20,666 bases of DNA, from positions 1-20,666 of the forward strand of contig DAEH01000045.1 of assembly GCA_002497685.1 (NCBI GenBank), read 5' to 3'. How positions within the stretch are numbered: the first letter of the stretch is position 1; each line of letters begins with the position of its first letter. A program made the translations under genes and the position numbers. Of the stretch, positions 7,569-14,627 are shown piece by piece. Origin of the DNA: Euryarchaeota archaeon UBA169 (GTDB lineage: Archaea; Thermoplasmatota; Poseidoniia; MGIII; CG-Epi1). Below the pieces are notes generated by a model. It did no database searches. It saw only the letters and a list, made by a program, of their open reading frames with translations, and was not told the DNA's origin.

Positions 7569-8509
7569 TCTTGAAGAACGGTGCAATCTCAGCCAAGTCG
7601 TTAACCAAAAATTATGGTGAATTTTGTGCAGTTAACAATGTTTCTTTAGAAATACCAAAAGGAATCTGCTTTGGGTTACTCGGCCCAAATGGTGCTGGAA
7701 AAACAACAATGATTCAAATGATTCAAGCTTCTTCTCCAATTACAAATGGTAAATTGGAAGTCTTAGGAATGGATACGATTAGCGAGAGTAGAGAGATTAG
7801 AAAAAAAATCGGAGTCATACCTCAAGAAGATAATTTAGATCCCGATTTTTCAGTTAGATATAATCTTCTTGTTTATGCCAGATATTTTGGAATAGAATTG
7901 GATGAAGCGAAAGAAAAGGCCGAAGAACTTCTTAAAAAAGTCGAATTGACCGATAAAGCAGATCAAGAAATTAACAATCTGTCTGGAGGAATGAAAAGGC
8001 GGCTTATAGTGGCGAGAGGAATGATAAATGAGCCTGAATTATTAATTTTAGATGAACCAACTACCGGTTTGGATCCACAATCAAGGCATAGTGTTTGGGA
8101 CCAAATTAGAATTTTTAAAAATGAAGGAAAAACCGTTCTTCTTACTACGCATTACATGGATGAAGCTGAAATATTATGCGATCAACTAGCAATTATGGAC
8201 TCTGGTAGAATTTTAATTCAAGGAAATCCAAAAGAACTAATTAAAAAAACCATCGGAGATGATGCTGCCGAATTAGTAGCACTATCATTCGGAAAAGATG
8301 AAGAAACTTTAAACTTAATTGAGAAAAAATGTAAGTTAATGAAAGTAAGTTTCAGTCGAGTTACCGATAGAATTATCTTATATGGAAAAGAAATTGAAAA
8401 TATCATATCTGAATTCAATGATGAGGAAAATTTAACTGATATTATCAGAAGAAGAGCTACGCTGGAAGATGTTTTTTTAAATTTAACAGGGAGACAACTT
8501 AGAGATTAA
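7556..8509 (+). CDS. ABC transporter ATP-binding protein (DrrA/NodI-like, ABC-2 exporter)
   Basis: The ATPase that powers the membrane partner encoded directly downstream. The complete motif set is present: Walker A GPNGAGKTT (43-51), Q-loop Q90, signature LSGGM (142-146), Walker B LLILDEP with D166/E167, D-loop GLD and the switch histidine H199 in TTHYMDEAE. A C-terminal extension (about 235-317) ending LEDVFLNLTGRQLRD is typical of ABC-2 ATPases of the DrrA/NodI/CcmA type. The GTG start at 7556 overlaps the previous gene by 13 nt; a TTG at 7571 (residue 6) would remove the overlap and cannot be excluded. These exporters move lipids, polysaccharides or drugs; the cargo here is not indicated, although lipid genes lie upstream. 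The family is certain. Confidence 0.93.
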   Translation: MAPLILKNGAISAKSLTKNYGEFCAVNNVSLEIPKGICFGLLGPNGAGKTTMIQMIQASSPITNGKLEVLGMDTISESREIRKKIGVIPQEDNLDPDFSVRYNLLVYARYFGIELDEAKEKAEELLKKVELTDKADQEINNLSGGMKRRLIVARGMINEPELLILDEPTTGLDPQSRHSVWDQIRIFKNEGKTVLLTTHYMDEAEILCDQLAIMDSGRILIQGNPKELIKKTIGDDAAELVALSFGKDEETLNLIEKKCKLMKVSFSRVTDRIILYGKEIENIISEFNDEENLTDIIRRRATLEDVFLNLTGRQLRD

Positions 8510-8511
8510 GA

Positions 8512-9306
8512 ATGAAAGAAATTCAAGGAATTTCACCTCAGATGGTATACGCCGTATGGAGAAGACATGCTGATGTCTGGGTACGAACTTGGAGAACAAA
8601 TCTATTACCACCTCTTGTTGAGCCTATTTTGTACCTTTTGGGATTTGGTTTTGGAGTAGGGGCGTATATTAACGAAATGGGCGGTGTTAGTTATGTAGAG
8701 TATATAGCTCCGTCAATTCTTGCAATATCGATGATGTTTGGAGCTTTCTTTGAGGCTACGTATTCTGCCTTTGTACGAATGTATTACCAAAAGACGTGGC
8801 AAGCAATAGCTGCAACACCAGCTTCTGCATCTGATGTACTAGTAGCTGAATTATTATGGGCTACCACAAAATCAGTTACTAATGCAACTCTAATGACTAC
8901 AGCCATCTTATCTGTTGGATATGTCGTTAATCAGCCTTTAATTTCGATGCAAGGAGCTGTTTTAATGCCAATTGTTGCAATTCCAATTGGATTAATGTTT
9001 GCTGGAATGGGACTCATTTTAACTTCATATACCTCATCTATCGACTGGTTCAACATACCTTTTTTTCTGTTTGTAAATCCAATGTTTATCTTAGCTGGAA
9101 CCTTTTTTCCTTTGAGTGAATTCCCACCAATCGCTCAAAATATTGCGATGTGTTTACCTTTAACTCATGCAGCTATAGTCACACGTACCTTAGCCTATGG
9201 AGATGGAATAGAAAATTTGATTTTTTCTGTAACCTACATAACTATCATGACTGTAATCATGACTTACCTGGGAGTAAAACTATGCCTACGAAGAATTGTA
9301 ACTTGA
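8512..9306 (+). CDS. ABC-2 type transporter permease (DrrB/NodJ-like)
   Basis: Membrane partner of the preceding ATPase, 264 residues with about six hydrophobic segments. It has the ABC-2 arrangement: a cytoplasmic N-terminus (VWRRHADVWVRTWRTN), a first span around FGFGVGAYI, and the conserved region GAFFEATYSAFVRMYYQKTWQAIAATPAS, where family members have the coupling helix contacting the ATPase. Near the end it has FFPLSEFPPIAQNIAMCLPLTHA, matching the family's (F/Y)P....P.....PLT pattern. The ATG follows the ATPase stop after 2 nt, so the pair is one transcription and assembly unit. The cargo is unknown. It ends 15 bp from a convergent gene. Confidence 0.92.
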   Translation: MKEIQGISPQMVYAVWRRHADVWVRTWRTNLLPPLVEPILYLLGFGFGVGAYINEMGGVSYVEYIAPSILAISMMFGAFFEATYSAFVRMYYQKTWQAIAATPASASDVLVAELLWATTKSVTNATLMTTAILSVGYVVNQPLISMQGAVLMPIVAIPIGLMFAGMGLILTSYTSSIDWFNIPFFLFVNPMFILAGTFFPLSEFPPIAQNIAMCLPLTHAAIVTRTLAYGDGIENLIFSVTYITIMTVIMTYLGVKLCLRRIVT

Positions 9307-9320
9307 AAAATTAAAAAAAG
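9304..9320 (-). terminator. Oligo-T termination signal in a convergent gap
   Basis: Directly after the TGA of the minus-strand gene at 9322-9324 the minus strand reads CTTTTTTTAATTTTTC. Such T-runs are the usual intrinsic termination signal in archaea. It would end the minus-strand transcript in the 15-bp gap before the convergent ABC permease gene. Confidence 0.5.
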
Positions 9321-9321
9321 T

Positions 9322-9864
9322 TCACGCCTTCATTTCTGAAGATCTAATGTAAGACCACGTTGAAACTGCAGTTAAAATTGCCGAGATTATCATCTCTCTT
9401 TGGTGATCTTCCCAACTAATTGCTATAATTACAAGAGAAGCTAAACCAATTATTCCTGCATAAAACTTAGCTTTATCAGGATCATCTGTGAAAAATGAAT
9501 GATTTTTACCAGACATAAAAAACCATATTGTAACATAAACCATTGCTGAAATTATAACGGCTGTGGAAAGTGCCCCTGACGTATCTGAGACATCCGAGCC
9601 TGAACTCAAAAGAGGTATATTCATTCCTTGTTGAATAACTAAAACTAAGTATACCACAAGAGTACCATATCCAGCTCCTGCGACAAGATATAACCAACCT
9701 CTCAATGATTCTTCTCTTTCGGCCTCAGTTGAAGAATCTCCAAACTGTGAACTTGATGTCTTAATCGAAGATGAAATGTCTGCTTCTCTTCGTATAACTT
9801 CTTCCTTAATATTTTCTTCTATTTCTTGACCAGGTAATGTTTCATCAATATCTAAATCGTTCAC
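9322..9864 (-). CDS. Small four-span membrane protein with acidic N-terminal tail; function unknown
   Basis: A 180-residue protein without a recognised family. The first 50 residues are hydrophilic, rich in Glu, Asp and Ser. Hydrophobic segments follow at about 56-78, 98-117, 133-150 and 157-173, giving a four-span protein with both ends on the same side. The start is GTG at 9864, sharing one base with the TAG of the upstream regulator gene (TAGTG), so the pair is translationally coupled. That coupling to a winged-helix protein suggests it could act as a membrane anchor or sensor for the regulator (inference only). An oligo-T signal directly follows the gene. Confidence 0.7.
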   Translation of the reverse strand: MNDLDIDETLPGQEIEENIKEEVIRREADISSSIKTSSSQFGDSSTEAEREESLRGWLYLVAGAGYGTLVVYLVLVIQQGMNIPLLSSGSDVSDTSGALSTAVIISAMVYVTIWFFMSGKNHSFFTDDPDKAKFYAGIIGLASLVIIAISWEDHQREMIISAILTAVSTWSYIRSSEMKA

Positions 9865-10370
9865 TATTCTTCCTCTTTCAGTGGCACTATATTATGCCCC
9901 TTAAAATCAAATTTCACAGAACGTCTAACTAAACCCTTCAACGTAAGAGAACTAACTCCAATATCTCTTCCAACATCATTTGCAAAAGTTCCTTCATCTC
10001 CAATCAAATCAACAATCTTATCTTCATAATCAATAAATTCTTTATCTGACATTAGAACTACAGTAAGTAACTCTTGAGTCTCATCAAAGGTTAAAGAGGT
10101 AGAAATTTGGAAAGCATTATAGAAGGTTCTGTAACTCTTTTCAGGCCTTCCTGTTTCCTTATTAACCTCCCATCTCGATTCAATCAACTTGAACTTTTCG
10201 TAGTATACAATTATATCATTCGCTTCTTCACCAAATTTTCCAATTAATTCACTAATCATTGTCCAGCCATCTGCCAAAGTGCTCAATACATTTCTTCGAA
10301 TCTCTGAATCTACTGCTCTAAAAAGTGCTACTAGTTCGGCTGGGTCGTTAATTAACTTTACGCGCTTCAT
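9864..10370 (-). CDS. ArsR-like transcriptional regulator with two winged-helix segments
   Basis: A 168-residue predicted DNA-binding protein. Residues 10-90 have the ArsR-type winged-helix outline: NDPAELVALFRAVDSEIRRNVLSTLADGW, then a recognition region (EEANDIIVYYEKFKLIESRWE) and a basic wing (TGRPEKSYRTF). Residues 118-165 (IVDLIGDEGTFANDVGRDIGVSSLTLKGLVRR, then a beta wing) look like a second helix-turn-helix. No metal-binding cysteine pair is present, so it is not a classic metal sensor. The ATG is preceded by a nine-base Shine-Dalgarno match, the strongest in the window. An inverted repeat lies just upstream of its own promoter and could be its operator. It is coupled to the downstream membrane protein. 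The DNA-binding fold is likely; the targets are unknown. Confidence 0.75.
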   Translation of the reverse strand: MKRVKLINDPAELVALFRAVDSEIRRNVLSTLADGWTMISELIGKFGEEANDIIVYYEKFKLIESRWEVNKETGRPEKSYRTFYNAFQISTSLTFDETQELLTVVLMSDKEFIDYEDKIVDLIGDEGTFANDVGRDIGVSSLTLKGLVRRSVKFDFKGHNIVPLKEEE

Positions 10371-10376
10371 TTCTAC

Positions 10377-10385
10377 ATCACCTCC
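10377..10385 (-). promoter_or_regulatory. Strong Shine-Dalgarno site for the ArsR-like gene
   Basis: The minus strand reads GGAGGTGAT, a nine-base complement of the canonical 16S 3' end, six bases before the ATG at 10370. It stands out because most genes here look leaderless. Confidence 0.7.
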
Positions 10386-10398
10386 ATCACAAGAACCC

Positions 10399-10410
10399 TA
10401 TAAAATATAA
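10399..10410 (-). promoter_or_regulatory. TATA box for the ArsR-like regulator gene
   Basis: The minus strand reads TTATATTTTATA, centred about 35 nt before the ATG at 10370. Transcription would begin roughly 10 nt before the start codon, close to the Shine-Dalgarno site. It separates this gene pair from the upstream propeller gene. Confidence 0.45.
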
Positions 10411-10413
10411 CTA

Positions 10414-10431
10414 GACACTATTCTAAGTGTC
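10414..10431. repeat. Inverted repeat GACACT-N6-AGTGTC at the end of the propeller gene
   Basis: A perfect 6-bp inverted repeat with a 6-nt spacer (ATTCTA) spans the stop codon of the 858-residue gene and sits immediately upstream of the TATA box of the regulator gene. It could be an operator for a dimeric winged-helix protein (autoregulation) or an RNA hairpin at the 3' end of the upstream gene. Neither role is shown. Confidence 0.4.
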
Positions 10432-12999
10432 AATTTCCCCTTCTAAACCACAATCTGGACACTTGAGTTGTTGTGTTCCGGATACTTTTGGAATCTCTAT
10501 TTGTGAAGAGCATTGTGGACATTCAACCGTCATAGTCTCAGGAATCTCTCTACTTACCATTCTTTTTCTCATAACCTTTCTTTTTGTGGGTTTTTTTACT
10601 TCTTCCTCATCTGACTTTGAAACTAAAGAAGTTTCAGAAGAAGGCTGCGAATACTTAGGATCTGTTGATGAGTAGGTGTCAAAAGAATCTCTGCTAAAGT
10701 AAAACACCAAACCTCCAATTCCAATCAATACTATTGCAATACCAAGTAATCCACCTGTAGTTGTTAATTTAGAACTCAGGCCGCCATCTTCTGCAGATGA
10801 TGTAGAACCTGGAGAACTCTGTTCAATTACAGGAATCTGACAATAATTCGTTGCCGTCAAACCATCGTTATCTGTAACTCTAATTACAACAGTATAGCCA
10901 TCATCATCTTCTGATGTTAAATTATATGAATGTGTTGCAAAATTAAAACCTACAAAATCAATTGAATCTGGTAAAACTCTACTTGGACTATCAAAGTCCC
11001 ATTCATATTTGACAATTGAACCTTGAGGTTTGAAAGCTGATGCGGTGAAAAAAGCCTCCTTATTAATTTCAATTTCAGGATCACATATTAATTCAACTGA
11101 AGGTTGTGAGATAATTGTAATCGTCAAATTAAGAATGTCACTTACAGCACCTTTAGAATCTTGTACATAAACTGATACTATATGTTCTCCCTGATCTGAA
11201 AATGATGATGAAAATAAGGCTTTATTATCCTCATTAAAAAGAGTTACACTCTCAGTATACCAAAAATAAGTGAGTTCGTCATTATCTGCATCCGTTCCTA
11301 AAACTGTTATTTGAGCTTCATCACCTGCAATAACTGGATTAGAATTTATAGTGTCTAAAACAATTGTAGGGACTCCATTGACAATAATGTCCATGCTTAC
11401 ATTTGATGACCAAAAGCCTACGCTATTTTTTGCCCTGAATGTGATTGTATGAGATCCTAAACTCAATTCTGAAGAAGTAAAATTTAAACTTCCTGAAACC
11501 AAACCATCAATGCTAGAAGACCATTCAAAAGTCTCCATAAGGATATCATCTGAAGTAGTCGAAGTAGCTGAAGCTGAAAAAGATACTGTATCTCCTAAGC
11601 TTATCATACAATTAGTAAAGTCTAAACAAGTTGAAACTGAGACAATAGAAACCTGTGGAAAATCTCCCACACCAATTTCCATAGTAACTGGAACACTCCA
11701 TCTTCCTTCATCGTCTTGAGCCATAAAAGAAATTGTATGTAACCCCATTGTTAAACTAGAAAGTGTGAAATTATTTGATGTAGATAAATTTCCATCAATG
11801 GAAGATGACCAATGGTAATTAGAAACTGAACCATCTATATCTGTAGCTGAACCTGTGAATGTTATCAACTCTCCTGGTAACGCTACGCTTGGATCAATAA
11901 GGTCGATATTTGCTACTGGAGCCTGATTATCTAATAATTGTTCATAATATAAAGATAAACCCGAATCTGTCCCAACAAGAAGGTTTTCACCTCTTAGTGA
12001 TAATGAAACTGATGTTACTGCACTTACTGCATTTACTCTCCAAACTTCATCCCCTGTTGTTACATTAGCCAAAACTAACTTCTTATTACTTGAACCTGCA
12101 AATGCATAAGTTCCTCTACCATTAAAAGTACAGTCATTAATTACACCTCCAATATTTTTTTGCCAGATATCTGCACCTATTGTCCCATCAAAAAGAGTAA
12201 CCATACCCTCATCAGTTCCGTAAATGTAATAATTTGAATGGAAGTCTGCTGAAACACAAGACACATCATTTGGCTGAACCATGGTTATAGGATCACCACC
12301 TGAAGAGGAATAAACATGAACACGGCCTGAAGCGGTCCCAATAACCAAATGTGAGCTATCTCCTGAAAAATCAATATCGGTTATTCTTCCATCTGATACA
12401 TCCGAATGAAACCAAACTGTGTCCTTATCTGATGCTAAAAAAACATACACATTTCCATCAAAAGTTCCTGCTGCAATGTATTTCCCATCTGGAGAAATAC
12501 TAACTGTAGCCATGTACTGCTCTGCAAAATTTTCATTCCACACTTCAGTACTACTATCTTTACTAAAAAAGTAAACATTTTTTTGGTCCACTACTGTTAT
12601 GTTAGACCCATCGTCTGAAATATCTACTCCATATATTCCATTAAGAAAACCACCCTTATCCCATACTTTTGATCCTTCATTCCATAGAGTTACTTTATTT
12701 GTTTCTTCTCCAGTTAAAACGTAATCTCCACTTGAAGACATTGCCATATCGGATATACCTTCTGTAAGTGTTTTTGTATTATATGGATTATGGGGTGAGT
12801 CTGTATCATTTTTCCATAGTGAAACTGATCGCGCATAAGTTGCAGATATATTTCTAGAATCTGATGAAATAGATACATCTGTAATCGAAGTGCTAGACGA
12901 CCAAGACCAGACGGGTTCCTTTGATGCTTCAGCCTGGGAAAACGAGAGAATTAGTATTACAAATAAAGCAAATGTGATGAAATTTCTTAGTAAATTCAA
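10423..12999 (-). CDS. Exported beta-propeller/PKD protein with transmembrane anchor and cytoplasmic zinc ribbon
   Basis: An 858-residue surface protein. Residues 1-25 form a signal peptide (MNLLRNFITFALFVILILSF...). About 26-355 is a WD40/PQQ-type beta-propeller with repeats such as VSISPDGKYIAAGTFDGNVYV and IDFSGDSSHLVIGTASGRVHV. Four PKD/Ig-like repeats follow (about 358-735), including SSSIDGNLSTSNNFTLSSL and YEWDFDSP...DNDGLTATNY. A membrane span lies at about 749-769 and then a basic cytoplasmic tail ending in a zinc ribbon, CPQC...CPDC (C827, C830, C847, C850). The start is TTG at 12999: it is the only start before the in-frame stop at 13011 and has GAGGAG four bases upstream. The architecture suggests an outside sensor or adhesin with an inside metal-bound module. 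The downstream winged-helix gene has its own promoter. Ligand and role are unknown. Confidence 0.85.
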   Translation of the reverse strand: MNLLRNFITFALFVILILSFSQAEASKEPVWSWSSSTSITDVSISSDSRNISATYARSVSLWKNDTDSPHNPYNTKTLTEGISDMAMSSSGDYVLTGEETNKVTLWNEGSKVWDKGGFLNGIYGVDISDDGSNITVVDQKNVYFFSKDSSTEVWNENFAEQYMATVSISPDGKYIAAGTFDGNVYVFLASDKDTVWFHSDVSDGRITDIDFSGDSSHLVIGTASGRVHVYSSSGGDPITMVQPNDVSCVSADFHSNYYIYGTDEGMVTLFDGTIGADIWQKNIGGVINDCTFNGRGTYAFAGSSNKKLVLANVTTGDEVWRVNAVSAVTSVSLSLRGENLLVGTDSGLSLYYEQLLDNQAPVANIDLIDPSVALPGELITFTGSATDIDGSVSNYHWSSSIDGNLSTSNNFTLSSLTMGLHTISFMAQDDEGRWSVPVTMEIGVGDFPQVSIVSVSTCLDFTNCMISLGDTVSFSASATSTTSDDILMETFEWSSSIDGLVSGSLNFTSSELSLGSHTITFRAKNSVGFWSSNVSMDIIVNGVPTIVLDTINSNPVIAGDEAQITVLGTDADNDELTYFWYTESVTLFNEDNKALFSSSFSDQGEHIVSVYVQDSKGAVSDILNLTITIISQPSVELICDPEIEINKEAFFTASAFKPQGSIVKYEWDFDSPSRVLPDSIDFVGFNFATHSYNLTSEDDDGYTVVIRVTDNDGLTATNYCQIPVIEQSSPGSTSSAEDGGLSSKLTTTGGLLGIAIVLIGIGGLVFYFSRDSFDTYSSTDPKYSQPSSETSLVSKSDEEEVKKPTKRKVMRKRMVSREIPETMTVECPQCSSQIEIPKVSGTQQLKCPDCGLEGEIDT

Positions 13000-13003
13000 A
13001 TTA

Positions 13004-13009
13004 CTCCTC
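13004..13009 (-). promoter_or_regulatory. Shine-Dalgarno site supporting a TTG start
   Basis: The minus strand reads GAGGAG, then TAAT, then TTG (12999). It is the only plausible initiation site before the in-frame stop at 13011-13009, and it fixes the start of the signal peptide. Confidence 0.6.
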
Positions 13010-13028
13010 TAACATAAATAGTAAGGGG

Positions 13029-13038
13029 GATTTATTAC
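13029..13038 (-). promoter_or_regulatory. Possible TATA element for the propeller/PKD gene
   Basis: The minus strand reads GTAATAAATC, centred about 35 nt before the TTG at 12999, which would give a leader of roughly 9 nt containing the GAGGAG site. It lies in the 46-nt gap after bud32. Confidence 0.3.
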
Positions 13039-13045
13039 AGTGAGC

Positions 13046-13648
13046 CTAACCTCTCATTAGATTGTAACGGCCACGTAACTCTAAGACTTCAAGAGCTTTC
13101 AGTACTTCTTTAGATGAAGGCCATTCAGAATAAGATTCAAGAAATATCTCTCTTCCTGATATCTCAGAGTGATGGGCCTCAAGAGATTCTAAAAATACAC
13201 GAATATCTGAAGCTCGAGATTCTGCATCATCATCAAAGCCAGATAAACCAAAATCAATTACGTATAACTTATCTGATATCATAAAATTACTAGTTGTTGG
13301 ATCTCCATGAACTATTCCTAATGAATGAACTTGAGACAAAATTTTAGCTGAAGACAACAAATATTCTCTAAAATTATCAGTTCTAAGTCCTTTTTCAAGT
13401 GTAATTCCGTCTATAAATTCCATTACAATCTCCGAATTTGCTAAATTAATTTCATATAATGATGGAACATTAATACCTTCTGACAATAAACGTTCTATAA
13501 CTCGTGATTCACTTCTGAGTCTCTCAGTAACTAGTCTCTGCTCAAGAGATGGATGCCTGTAAGATCTTTTGTTCCTTATTTTTGAAATTGCTGAATGCCC
13601 TTGCCATTCTATTTTCTCAATAACGGCCTCAGCTCCTCTAAATATCAT
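13046..13648 (-). CDS. bud32: KEOPS complex kinase/ATPase Bud32 (PRPK)
   Basis: A small RIO/piD261-type kinase that acts as an ATPase in KEOPS, the complex that makes N6-threonylcarbamoyladenosine (t6A) at position 37 of ANN-decoding tRNAs. In 200 residues it shows the Bud32 start MIFRGAEAVIE, the lysine loop ISKIRNKRSYRHPSLEQRL (K23), the catalytic loop VHGDPTTSNFM (D116, N121) and the metal-binding DFGLS (D132). The frame extends to a GTG at 13654, but the ATG at 13648 overlaps the kae1 stop as ATGA, the usual coupling, and begins exactly where the family begins. In some archaea Kae1 and Bud32 are a single fused protein; here they are two overlapping genes. Firm. Confidence 0.95.
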   Translation of the reverse strand: MIFRGAEAVIEKIEWQGHSAISKIRNKRSYRHPSLEQRLVTERLRSESRVIERLLSEGINVPSLYEINLANSEIVMEFIDGITLEKGLRTDNFREYLLSSAKILSQVHSLGIVHGDPTTSNFMISDKLYVIDFGLSGFDDDAESRASDIRVFLESLEAHHSEISGREIFLESYSEWPSSKEVLKALEVLELRGRYNLMRG

Positions 13649-14625
13649 CTCCACGTAACCTCCACCATATCTGTTCGATACTTTTGATGAACTTGATTAT
13701 CTACATCAGAAACTTCATAGCCTGCACTAATCATCTGATAACCAAGCCAACCAATCATAACTCCATTATCTACGCATAAATCTTTTGATGGAATAAAACA
13801 CTTAACTCCACGTTCTTCCGACATTATTGTTGCCATTTCTCTTAATCGCTCATTACAAGCAACTCCACCCCCAAGAACTAACTCATTTTTACCTGTATGG
13901 GCTAGAGCTCTTTCAGCTACCTCACAAGACATTGCAAATGCATTCTCTTGCAATGAGTACGTCACAGATTCTATAGAATGGCCTGAATCAAGTTTAGCTT
14001 TAGCTGCAGTCATCAATCCTGAAAAAGCCATATCCATTCCTTTCACTGAATAAGGTAAATCTAATAATTCTGGTCCTTTTGCCAATTTTTCAATTTTAGG
14101 CCCGCCAGGGAAGCCCATACCTGCTTCTCTAGCAAATTTATCCAAGCCATTTCCTATACCTATGTCTATAGTTTCCCCAAAAACTCGATATTTTTCAGAT
14201 GCATATGCTATAACTTGAGTATTAGCTCCTGACAAATAAAGCAATACCGGATCTGTTGCACCCTCTAACAAACCTATCTCTAAATGAGCTACGCAGTGAT
14301 TAACACCAATAAGCGGAATATCATGTGTGTAAGCAAACGCGCGAGCTGCAGTTGCTCCAGTTCTTAAGCAAGGACCTAAGCCAGGACCTCGTGCATAAGA
14401 AACTAAAGAAATATCTGATGGGTCTAAATTTGCTTCATCAAAAGCTTTCTCAAAAAGTGCTGGGAAAGTATCTGAATGATGCCTGGCAGCTTCACGAGGA
14501 TGAATACCACCTTCTTTAGGTATATACATAGATCTTTGATTAGATAATATTTTACCATCAGAATTTATAATTCCAACACCAGCTGTGTGTGCTGTTGACT
14601 CAATACCTAATACTATCTTTGTCAC
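13645..14625 (-). CDS. kae1: KEOPS catalytic subunit Kae1, tRNA N6-adenosine threonylcarbamoyltransferase
   Basis: Transfers the threonylcarbamoyl group from threonylcarbamoyl-AMP to A37 of tRNA. The 326-residue ASKHA-fold protein is full length: MTKIVLGIESTAHTAGVG, YARGPGLGPCLRTGATAARA (78-95), the metal site NHCVAHLEIG (H110, H114) with the third ligand D286 in LCVDNGVMIG, and LVLGGGVACNERLRE. The start is GTG at 14625, 2 nt after the stop of the upstream ubiquitin-domain gene, and the stop overlaps bud32, so all three genes are probably one operon. Cgi121, Pcc1 and the Sua5/TsaC enzyme that makes the substrate are not in the window. Firm. Confidence 0.96.
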   Translation of the reverse strand: MTKIVLGIESTAHTAGVGIINSDGKILSNQRSMYIPKEGGIHPREAARHHSDTFPALFEKAFDEANLDPSDISLVSYARGPGLGPCLRTGATAARAFAYTHDIPLIGVNHCVAHLEIGLLEGATDPVLLYLSGANTQVIAYASEKYRVFGETIDIGIGNGLDKFAREAGMGFPGGPKIEKLAKGPELLDLPYSVKGMDMAFSGLMTAAKAKLDSGHSIESVTYSLQENAFAMSCEVAERALAHTGKNELVLGGGVACNERLREMATIMSEERGVKCFIPSKDLCVDNGVMIGWLGYQMISAGYEVSDVDNQVHQKYRTDMVEVTWR

Positions 14626-14627
14626 TT

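Noticed and set aside
9864..10370. Classic ArsR/SmtB metal sensor
   Set aside because: The winged-helix outline fits, but there are no cysteines at all and no histidine/aspartate metal-site pattern, so only the fold is claimed.
11510..11719. Plus-strand frames opposite the propeller/PKD gene
   Set aside because: They are antisense to repeat-rich coding sequence and have no family resemblance or start signals.
10690..12930. Repetitive DNA within the propeller/PKD gene as a repeat array or CRISPR
   Set aside because: The similarity is between protein domain repeats of about 40-90 residues that differ at DNA level; there are no regular direct repeats with unique spacers.
13649..13654. GTG start at 13654 for bud32
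   Set aside because: The ATG at 13648 overlaps the kae1 stop as ATGA and matches the usual first residues of the family, although the GTG cannot be fully excluded.
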